DNA of 64,000 nucleotides from Triticum aestivum. Lineage: Eukaryota; Streptophyta; Magnoliopsida; Poales; Poaceae. A program made the translations under genes and the position numbers. Positions within the stretch are counted from its first letter, which is position 1, and every line of letters starts with the position of its first letter. Below are positions 56,981-64,000 of this stretch, piece by piece. The stretch is from NCBI RefSeq assembly GCF_018294505.1, contig NC_057808.1:358596696-358660695 (forward strand), given 5' to 3'. Below the pieces are notes generated by a model. It had not been told where the DNA came from and did no database searches. It saw only the letters and a list, made by a program, of their open reading frames with translations.

Positions 56981-57350
56981 ATGGGTGCTGTGGAGAATGA
57001 GCCGAAGGTGGAGGCTGCCTACGCTGCGGCGACGACACCGTGAGCGTGGAGGCTCAGGTTGCATGTCCGGCAGAGTAGAAAATCTATTTTTTAAACGAAT
57101 TGCTCGACTGATATTTTTTTGGTGACCGGGCATGTAAAAACCTAAGCATGCTTGCCTTTTTTTGGGTGTGATTGGGCATGTGATCCGACGTTGGTATGAT
57201 TCGGGGCGCGCTGTGATTCAAATTTTATTTGAATTTGAAATTGGCCTTTACTGACGGCTCTCGATGGCCTGCTCCCGCATCCGTGCCTGTGGTCTAGTCA
57301 CGTGTGCGTGTATGGACGCCGGAGAGAAGGGATCAGCTCTGGAGATGCCC
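56981..57350 (+). pseudogene. PIF ORF1-type remnant, right part beyond G1
   Basis: After G1 the reading from 27470 resumes (ATGGGTGCTGTGGAGAATGAG) and reaches a stop at about 57043. Non-coding sequence follows, ending GGAGATGCCC at 57350, roughly the inverted counterpart of GAGTATCTCC at 25823. With TAA on the left and TGA on the right, these may be the ends of the original PIF-type element, but the match is short. Confidence 0.5.
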
Positions 57351-57353
57351 TGA

Positions 57354-59535
57354 GAGCAACTCCAATGGGGCGACCCATTTCGTCCGCGGCCGTCTGTTTG
57401 GGTCGGCGCAGACAGAAAAGGCGGCCCAACACGCCGACCCAAACGGACGCGCGTCCGTTTTTCGTCCGCGGGCGACCCATTCCCGGCCCATTTTTTAGCC
57501 TGATTTGCGTCGGCGCGGACACGCGACGGACGCGCGCGCGCGCTCACCTACTCCTGTCCCCTGGCCCGCTGGTCTGTGGCACATTGGCCTCCCCCTCCCC
57601 CCGGCCAACAAGGAACCCTCGCCCCCGCCTCCTCCGTCACCGCCGCCGCTGCCCATTTTTGCCGGCGACTCTTCCAGCTGCCGCCGCCTCCACATCTACC
57701 CAACGCCGCCCCTACCACCAGTGCCCGCTGCCGCCGTTTTGCCGCTGGGGAGCAAACTGGTTCCCGCCGCCGCTTCCCCCACCGCCCAGCCGCCCGCGAC
57801 CAAGAAGACGCCTCGCCGCCCCGCCACATATGACCGGCACGCTCGTCGGACGCCGTCACACTCGTCGGACTCCAGCAGGGCAGCTAGTTGGTCTGTGGGC
57901 GCCGCGTCTGCACTCTCGCCGGCCGTCTCCTTCTTCGACGCCCGCAAGCTGTTCGACAGTTTGCCAAGGTACGAAAATGGACTCCGCCGACGAGTTCTTT
58001 TTCCACAATTTCATTTGCGACTCCGACGATTCGTCGTCCGACGAGGAGGAGGATATATTGGCTGCCGTGTTGGTCCATCACCACCTCAACAACCAGCGGT
58101 CGTTGTTCCGTGGCTCCATTCCAGGCCACCTTCCAGCGTTGAATCGTAACCGGGAGAGCGGGCATTTCCTTCTCTGGAAGGACTACTTCGATACAACAAA
58201 CCCGTTGTTCAAACATCACAAATTCCGCCGCCGATTCCATATGAGTAGGCATGTTTTCAACCGTATTAGAGAGGGAGTGGTCGGCTATGATGACTACTTC
58301 GAGTGCAAAGAGGATGCCGTCGGCAAGATTGGTTTCTCCTCTTATCAGAAATGCACTGCCGCCATCCGAATGCTTGCATACGGAGTGCCCGGTGATCTCA
58401 TTGACGAGTACGTCCGTATGAGCGAGTCTACATGCCTAGAGTCCATGTATAAGTTCTGCAAGGCTGTGATTGTTGTGTTTGGCCCTGAGTACTTGAGAGA
58501 GCCGACAGCTGAAGATACAGCCCATTTGTTGGCGATGAATGCTAGCAGGGGCTTCCCGGGGATGCTTGGCAGCATAGACTGCATGCACTGGGAGTGGAAG
58601 AACTGCCCTTCTGCTTGGCAAGGGCAGTATAAGGGACATGTCAGGGCTTGCACGGTCATACTAGAGACCGTGGCGTCTCAAGATCTCTGGATCTGGCACT
58701 CTTTCTTTGGCATGGCTGGATCACACAATGATATCAACGTGCTTGAGCGCCCGCCGGTGTTTGCTAGGCTTGCCGAAGGCAACAGCCCACCGATGAACTT
58801 TACTGTCAACGTCCACAACTACGACAAAGGGTACTATTTGGGTGACGGTATCTATCCTCAGTGGACCACTATTGTAAAGACAATACCCAACCCTGTCGCA
58901 GAGAAAAGGAAAAGATTTGCCCAAGAGCAAGAGAGTGCTAGAAAGGATGTCGAGCGTGCCTTTGGTGTTTTGCAATCTCGATGGGGCATCGTTCGGTATC
59001 CTGCTAATACTTGGAGCACGCAGAAACTATGGGAGGTGATGACTGCTTGTGTGATCATGCACAATATGATCGTAGAAGACGAGCGCCCGAAACGTCTGTA
59101 CGATCAAGGCTTTCAGTTTCAGGGTGAGAATGTTGTGCCTGAGCATGAAGTAGCGGCAACATTTGAGCAGTTCACTCAGTTTCATGAAGACATGCGTGAT
59201 TGAGAAACTCACGTGCAACTGCAAAATGATTTGGTTGAACATATGTGGACTCATGTTGGTAACCAATAGATGTATCTTCTTTTATTCGTTTGCAAAACTA
59301 TGTGAAACACTTTTATTTTTATTTGGCCTGTAAAATTATACTATTTATTTGGGCGGCTAAACTATTTTGCTTGTTAAATTTTCATTTTACAATATGTGAA
59401 TGCAATGTAAAATTGGGCGGCCAGCCGGCCACGCCTGCACATATGGGTCGGCGCGTTAGGCGCGCTGCCGACCCATATGAAAAACAGGGCGGACGCCGGG
59501 CGAGCGGCCGACCCAAACGGACGTTGGAGTTGCTC
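57354..59535 (+). mobile_element. PIF/Harbinger DNA transposon with complete transposase
   Basis: The ends are GAGCAACTCCAA (57354) and its exact complement (ending 59535), with further imperfect terminal homology rich in GACCCAAACGGACG-type motifs. 3-bp duplications TGA lie at 57351-57353 and 59536-59538, the duplication length typical of PIF/Harbinger. The 2.18-kb element holds one gene, the transposase; no ORF1 (Myb-like) gene is inside. About 600 bp of GC-rich leader precedes the gene. Confidence 0.9.
57977..59203 (+). CDS. PIF/Harbinger-type transposase (DDE_Tnp_4), 408 aa
   Basis: This enzyme cuts and joins Harbinger element ends, normally with a partner ORF1 protein, in the nucleus. 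I chose ATG 57977 (MDSADEFFFHNF) because the longer upstream frame is low-complexity Pro/Arg/Ala sequence; homology to plant PIF transposases begins near here. An acidic N-terminus (residues 15-26) is followed by the FRRRFHMSRHVFNRI region (83-97), a helix-turn-helix-like stretch and the DDE core: Asp201 in GSIDCMHWEW, Asp252 in GSHNDINVLERPP, Glu326 in DVERAFGVLQSRW. The C-terminus has ACVIMHNMIVEDE. No stops or frameshifts are seen and the length is normal. It is the only uninterrupted transposon gene in the window, though transcription is unproven. Confidence 0.9.
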   Translation: MDSADEFFFHNFICDSDDSSSDEEEDILAAVLVHHHLNNQRSLFRGSIPGHLPALNRNRESGHFLLWKDYFDTTNPLFKHHKFRRRFHMSRHVFNRIREGVVGYDDYFECKEDAVGKIGFSSYQKCTAAIRMLAYGVPGDLIDEYVRMSESTCLESMYKFCKAVIVVFGPEYLREPTAEDTAHLLAMNASRGFPGMLGSIDCMHWEWKNCPSAWQGQYKGHVRACTVILETVASQDLWIWHSFFGMAGSHNDINVLERPPVFARLAEGNSPPMNFTVNVHNYDKGYYLGDGIYPQWTTIVKTIPNPVAEKRKRFAQEQESARKDVERAFGVLQSRWGIVRYPANTWSTQKLWEVMTACVIMHNMIVEDERPKRLYDQGFQFQGENVVPEHEVAATFEQFTQFHEDMRD

Positions 59536-59538
59536 TGA

Positions 59539-60515
59539 CTGAACATTTTTTTCTGAAACTGATAGTAAGAAATTTCACCACTCCAACGGCCCTCTATCTT
59601 CACGGAACGGCAATGCCGCTGCGTCGCCGGACAGCGCGGCGGGCGCCTCGTAACTCAGACACGATTGACTGCTCACAGGAAGAACAAAACAAGGCGCCAT
59701 CAATGCCACTGCCGGCACAAGCGTCCGTGAACATCACACCATCTTCTCTCCTCTTCCTCCCGTGATGCGTGAGCCCGTGACCGCAATTCCGCAGTATTCT
59801 ATGGCGCGGCTCCACGAAAGCTGTGGCTGGTGCACGGGTCCAGGGTGTGCAGCGAGGCAGGCTCCATGCGTCGCTGCGGCTTTGCCTGTGCGCCAGTAGG
59901 GCTCGAGTGCCTTGCCTTGGCGACAAAGCTAGCTCAAACCGATGGCGCTGGAGCGATCACTGATTGCCGGAGCGCCGCCCCACTCACCGGGACAGGTCGA
60001 CGTGGGGGGGGAGCCCTTGATTAGCCGGGTACCAGCCAGACCACCTAGGCGAGGCAGCGTTGCGTGGCCGGGGAACGGCGCCATGGGCCACGCCGATCGT
60101 ACGCGCCGCATTCAATGGCCGCTGTCGCATTGTCGCGCTACGGAGCAGTGTGGTGGTGTGTGTGTGATGTGAACCGTGGTTTTCTGGTGAAACCTGAATC
60201 TTTGGGTTCAGAAAAGCGTGCCTGAAACCTGCTGTCTTTTCTACTGATTCTCTATTTCTGTTGTGAAAGGAGTAATATGTAAAGACGAGAAGTTTGCGCC
60301 ATCACAGGCAGGAATTCATGTGAGCTTTTTGGCGAGTATGCGAATGCGGGTGTGAATGAAGCGGGCGGGCGCCCAGGCACATGCGCTGCAGGGTGCGGGG
60401 GCGGGTGCGGTTGCGGCGGGAAAGGGAGAAAGGGCCGGGCCGGGGCGCTAAAGCCCACCACGATCCGCGCCACGAAAATAGTGCGGTGCGCCCAGCCCTG
60501 TCGGCTGCCACGCCG
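59539..60515. other. upstream region of the carboxylesterase gene
   Basis: About 1 kb of mixed, mostly GC-rich DNA between the PIF element and the gene's TATA box. Short ORFs on both strands overlap each other and have no recognisable domain. The PIF insertion lies about 1.1 kb upstream of the start codon and may limit the native promoter. Confidence 0.5.
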
Positions 60516-60523
60516 CATATAAC
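60516..60523 (+). promoter_or_regulatory. TATA box of the carboxylesterase gene
   Basis: CATATAAC within GCCGCATATAACCGG, about 135 nt upstream of the start codon, followed by a C-rich leader with CTCACGCCTCACTCGCTC typical of grass 5' UTRs. This implies a 5' UTR of roughly 100 nt. Confidence 0.6.
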
Positions 60524-60655
60524 CGGACCCATCCCGCGCCAACCTCAAGCAGCACAGCAGCGGCCCCGAGGACACACTCACGCCTCACTCGCTCACAGTC
60601 ACACTCCACACGCTGCCTGCCACTCCCCACTCCTCCGCAGCACTCACTGCCGCCC

Positions 60656-61693
60656 ATGGCGTCCCGGATCTTGCTCCCGGCGCTCCTCCTCCTCGTCTGC
60701 TCGCATTGCGGCGTCGCGGCGGCGAGGAAGGCGCGCGGCGGCGAGGCCAGCTCGCAGGTCAAGTTCGACTTCTCGCCCTTCCTCATCGAGTACAAGAGCG
60801 GCGTGGTGAAGCGGCTCATGGGCACCGACCGCGTCTCCGCGGCCGCGGACCCGCTCACCGGCGTCACGTCCAGGGACGTCACCATCGACCCCGCCGCCGG
60901 CGTCGACGCCCGGATCTACCTCCCGAGCTTCCGCGCCAGCACCAAGGTGCCCGTCCTGGTCTACTTCCACGGCGGCGCCTTCGTGGTGGAGTCGGCGTTC
61001 AACCCCATCTACCACGCCTACCTCAACACCCTGGCGGCCAAGGCCGGCGTGGTGGCCGTGTCGGTGAACTACCGCCTGGCGCCGGAGCACCCGCTGCCGG
61101 CCGCCTACGACGACTCGTGGGCGGCGCTCAAGTGGGTGCTCGCCAATGCGGCGGCCGGGACGGACCAGTGGCTGTCCCAGTACGGCGACCTGTCCCGCCT
61201 CTTCCTCGCCGGCGACAGCGCGGGGGGCAACATCGCGCACAACCTGGCATTGCGCGCCGGGGAGGAGGGCCTGGACGGCGGCGCGAGGCTCAAGGGCGTG
61301 GCCCTCCTGGACCCCTACTTCCAGGGCCGGAGCGCGGTGGGCGCCTACTCCGCGGACCCGTCGTTCCTGCAGTCGGCGGCGCGCACCTGGAGCTTCATCT
61401 GCGCGGGCAAGTACCCCATCGACCACCCGTACGCGAACCCGCTGATGCTGCCGACGGCCTCGTGGCAGCACCTCGGCGCCTCCCGCGTGCTGGTCACCGT
61501 GTCCGGGCAGGACCGGCTGAGCCCGTGGCAGCGCGCCTACTACAGCGCGCTCCGGAGCAGCGGCTGGCCCGGGCAGGCGGAGCTGTACGAGACCCCCGGC
61601 GAGGGCCACGTCTACTTCCTCACCAAGATGAGCACGCCCCAGGCGCAGGCCGAGATGGCCACCCTCGTCGCCTTCATCAACCGCGACGACTAG
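60656..61693 (+). CDS. carboxylesterase, alpha/beta-hydrolase fold (plant CXE family), 345 aa
   Basis: Single-exon gene encoding a serine carboxylesterase of the plant CXE / hormone-sensitive-lipase-like family (Abhydrolase_3), which hydrolyses ester bonds of small molecules. It shows the oxyanion-hole motif HGGAF at residues 105-109, the nucleophile Ser188 in GDSAGG, the acid Asp286 in SGQDRL and the base His318 in GEGHVYF, a complete catalytic triad. Other family motifs are VSVNYRLAPEHPLPAAYDD (136-153) and KVPVLVYFHGG. The first ~23 residues (MASRILLPALLLLVCSHCGV) look like a secretory signal peptide, whereas many CXEs are cytosolic. The start is supported by the CCGCCCATGGCG context and the leader. 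Substrate cannot be told; related proteins include gibberellin-receptor-like and tuliposide-converting esterases. G+C is very high, as in many monocot single-exon genes. I see no frame damage. Confidence 0.93.
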   Translation: MASRILLPALLLLVCSHCGVAAARKARGGEASSQVKFDFSPFLIEYKSGVVKRLMGTDRVSAAADPLTGVTSRDVTIDPAAGVDARIYLPSFRASTKVPVLVYFHGGAFVVESAFNPIYHAYLNTLAAKAGVVAVSVNYRLAPEHPLPAAYDDSWAALKWVLANAAAGTDQWLSQYGDLSRLFLAGDSAGGNIAHNLALRAGEEGLDGGARLKGVALLDPYFQGRSAVGAYSADPSFLQSAARTWSFICAGKYPIDHPYANPLMLPTASWQHLGASRVLVTVSGQDRLSPWQRAYYSALRSSGWPGQAELYETPGEGHVYFLTKMSTPQAQAEMATLVAFINRDD

Positions 61694-63484
61694 TGGCTCG
61701 CCGGCGGCCACACCGCCCACCCGACATGAGTGCTCTGCTACGCTAGGTAACGAGTACGTACGTACGTAGCGAGGGGGAAGGCCTTTGGTTTGAGTCGATT
61801 TCTTGTGTCGCCACGGTGTAGAGTGCGGTACGTAGGTGGATTCGGTTCCTCCCCAGCAACCGGCCGGACGGAGAGGGGGGCCGCGCCGTGCTCTGCCACC
61901 GACCCATCTGCAGCTAAGCAAGCTGGAGTAGCTTGCAACGTTAACGCAGTAGTAGTAGTTGGCCGTTTCTCGCAGTCGCCAGTAGTAGTAACTACCGAGC
62001 CGTATACTACTATAGTAGTGTCACTGTCACTATATTTACCTAGCGATTGCAGTGTCCAGTGTGTAACTTTTTGTACTGCTGCTATGGTGAACTGGCCGTG
62101 TGGAAATGGAATGGTGTGATTTAGTATTACCCGAGCTGGTTTCTATGTGGCCGCATCTAGTTACCATTGGCATCATGCACGTGCCCGGCCAGCGCGGCGG
62201 AGAATGTGTGTCTGGCCTTTGTTTTCTTTGACGCTGGTGCGTGCGGGTCTGTGTCAGTCAGTCAGTGTGTTTCCCGCATTCAGGGGACTCGGTTGTAGTA
62301 GTACGAAGCATCATCGCTGCGCTCCGCACCGCGCCCTGTTGTTCGGACGGTGCGCCGGAGTGGGCGCCGCCGCCGCGTCCGGGTGTTCGCCACGGCGAGC
62401 TCCGATCGAGACGCGACGCGACGCGGCCCATCATGGCGTGCGATCATGGTGCTGCGACGCGCCTTTTGGATCGGAATGGGGCGCACGCGCTCCAGTACTC
62501 CTCTGGCTCGTCAAAATGTTCACACCCACATGGGGGTGTTTAATGCTTTAATCAACTGTACGTCTCGGTACTTTTGAGCTTGCACGCATTATTCCACTTC
62601 CCGTCGCCGGTATCTGCGACCCCGTGCGTGCCACTTTTACCCCGGTAATCTCTCGGTACGCACGCCGGTGGCCTCGCGTTTTCCGTTAGCCGCTCCGTTG
62701 CTCCGACGACTGGACGTGGGTGGGGCTTGGTCCGGTCCCGAATCAAAAGCCGCGCGCCCTGTTGCACTGCGCGCGAACACGAGGAGCGGTGGCCCGCCCG
62801 TGAGCGGTGGTGGTCTCCATGGCGAGGACGGCGGGGCCTCCCCGCAGTCGGTCGGTCGGTCGCGGGCGGCGATCAGAACCGGATGCGCCGCAGCTTTTAC
62901 TTCCCGGGCGGGTCCCAAACGCAAACGCGGGCACATGGCGTGCCCAGGGGAACCACTGTGGCCTGTCCCGCGCGCATGTGAGCGTCTCTCTTGGGTTTCC
63001 GGGCTATCCCCCCCTTTTCATGGTCTCGGCGGCACCGCCGTTCATCGGCATCCTCAAGCCTCTACGGGGAAACGTCGATGTGCGCAGTGCAGGCCAGGAA
63101 TGGCGCCGCCTTCTCTCTCGGCGGGATCTTTGATGCGGCTAGTCAGCGACACTGGTCAAGCGCGTCGTGTAGGAAAGTTTCTGGCAAGTTGCTCCTACTG
63201 GTATAGTAGAAAAGTTGCTCGTCAGCTTAGCTCGTTTTCTCCTAACACTAACAGTGCATCAACACGGCAAGTCTCTTGGTTGCAAGTTGCGGCGATGCCA
63301 ACAACAGCATTGTGTCCTGTTATGCTTTCGGTGTGTAGCTGGGCCTTGACAGAGATCGAGATGCCATTTGCTTAAATCATGACAATCCACACAAAGTTGC
63401 CTGTACACTATTAGTTCTGAGAATGTTTTTTGGACCATGTCGAGATTCTGGACTTGGCCTATCATGTTTTTAGGACGATCCTAA
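61694..63484. other. 3' flank of the carboxylesterase gene and intergenic DNA
   Basis: 61694-62130 is probably 3' UTR and downstream sequence, with TAGTAG-rich stretches at 61948-62022; no clear polyadenylation signal was fixed. 62130-63484 is GC-rich and holds long ORFs in overlapping frames (e.g. plus 62668-63375, 235 aa) of chance-like Arg/Ser/Ala/Gly composition without recognisable domains. Confidence 0.5.
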
Positions 63485-64000
63485 CGCGCCGACCCACACG
63501 GATGAATGCCTGCTTTACTGTCAGTTTGAACTCATTTCCAGCATAAATTGGTCATGGGTTTGCGTTGGCACGAACGCCCCGCGGCGCCCTCCCCTGGCCC
63601 ACCCATCTGTGGCACAATGGTCATTCTCCCCCCTCCACACTGTACATACGGCCTCATCGTCGCCACCCAGTTCCGGCAGCTTCGCCACTACCCAGGCGTC
63701 GCCGCCGCATCAACCGAGGTCCACTCTTGCCGATGTTTGTGGCCGCTCCTCGCCGCCGGCGGAGCACAAGACACGTTTTCTTAGGGGTGCCGGCACCACC
63801 ACCGGAGGGCGCGGACTTCGACAATCCTGCTGCCTACACGAGTTGAGGACGATGCCCTTCACTGGCCACGACTCGACCATGTCCTCCTTCGTCGCGGCCC
63901 GCAAGGTGTTCGAGACTTTGCCCACAAGGTACCATGCTGGATAGCTAGGATAAGGTCTTTTACAATAACGTCATATGTTCATCGGACGATTCATCGTCCG
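63485..64000 (+). pseudogene. second PIF/Harbinger element of the same family, left part, broken
   Basis: ACGCGCCGACCCACACGG at 63484 begins homology to the element at 57354: CTGGCCC..TCTGTGGCACA corresponds to 57561-57583, and GGCCCGCAAGGTGTTCGAG..TTTGCC..AAGGTAC to 57939-57972. The transposase start that follows (ATGCTGGATAGCTAGG at 63932) hits stops after a few codons, while CGGACGATTCATCGTCCG at the edge still matches the acidic N-terminal coding region. The outer GAGCAACTCCAA end is not visible. It continues beyond the window. Confidence 0.75.

Noticed and set aside
57302..57976. N-terminal extension of the PIF transposase frame to 57302
   Set aside because: It would start outside the element's terminal repeat and is Pro/Arg/Ala-rich low-complexity sequence; family homology begins at the ATG at 57977.
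60706..61746. 346-aa plus-strand ORF in another frame of the carboxylesterase gene
   Set aside because: Arg/Gly/Pro-rich shadow frame of the same gene without any motif.
60644..61921. 425-aa minus-strand ORF opposite the carboxylesterase gene
   Set aside because: It is a shadow of a GC-rich coding sequence: Arg/Gly/Val-rich composition with no domain, while the plus strand has a complete catalytic triad and proper start context.
62668..63375. 235-aa plus-strand ORF downstream of the carboxylesterase
   Set aside because: No recognisable domain, chance-like composition in GC-rich DNA, and overlapping ORFs of similar length in other frames.
1..64000. CRISPR arrays, bacterial operons, rRNA or tRNA genes
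   Set aside because: None seen. The window is plant nuclear DNA; short repeats here are transposon termini, LTRs and a minisatellite without regular unique spacers.

Overview
The window is transposon-dense nuclear DNA of a grass, almost certainly Triticeae (wheat, Aegilops or a close relative). This is inferred from the repeat families: Angela/WIS/BARE-1-type copia LTRs ending in CATATTTCCTTCA, a Fatima-like gypsy LTR, a TGAGGGAGTCC...GACACCGACA gypsy family, an Athos-like Stowaway MITE and PIF/Harbinger elements. Only one convincing host gene is visible, a carboxylesterase at 60656-61693.

Layout. (1) 1-14959: an old plus-strand copia LTR (ends 14959) that received three insertions: a minus-strand Angela/WIS copia element running off the left edge (1-4997), a gypsy solo LTR (5133-6630) and a second, complete Angela/WIS element (7139-14841, target-site duplication CCGCT). 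(2) 14960-25822: a decayed LINE, a degenerate ~26-bp minisatellite, AT-rich sequence holding a ~1.1-kb foldback/Mutator-like element with a Stowaway in its loop, GC-rich unassigned DNA, and a 1.2-kb Mutator-like element with 270-bp inverted repeats and a perfect 9-bp duplication. (3) 25823-57350: a decayed PIF ORF1-type element split by gypsy element G1 (27471-56980, TSD ATGGG). G1 itself contains gypsy element G2 (28222-36921, TSD GTCGC), a solo Angela/WIS LTR (37749-39460, TSD AAAAT) and gypsy element G3 (44186-53259, minus strand, TSD CCCTA). (4) 57354-59535: a PIF/Harbinger element with an uninterrupted 408-aa transposase, 12-bp terminal repeats and TGA duplications. (5) 59536-63484: the carboxylesterase gene and its flanks. 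(6) 63485-64000: the start of a second, broken copy of the same PIF family.

The most interesting content is inside the gypsy elements. All three carry, between the end of the sense genes and the 3' LTR, an antisense multi-exon gene with its own TATA-like box. Its product starts with a domain I recognise as the 'putative gypsy type transposon' family (Transposase_28, PF04195) and ends in a coiled-coil module. In G2 and G3 I could place five exons with consensus splice sites; exons 1, 2 and 5 are exactly equal in length (870, 386 and 875 nt) and in G3 the five exons add up to a whole number of codons (2,727 nt). G2 and G3 have lost pol but kept gag and this antisense gene, while G1 kept a (mutated) pol. 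Antisense ORFs are known in some Tat-lineage gypsy elements of plants, so the class is not wholly new, but the conserved five-exon structure in pol-less copies deserves attention. Every copy here carries stop codons, so none is likely to be functional as it stands.
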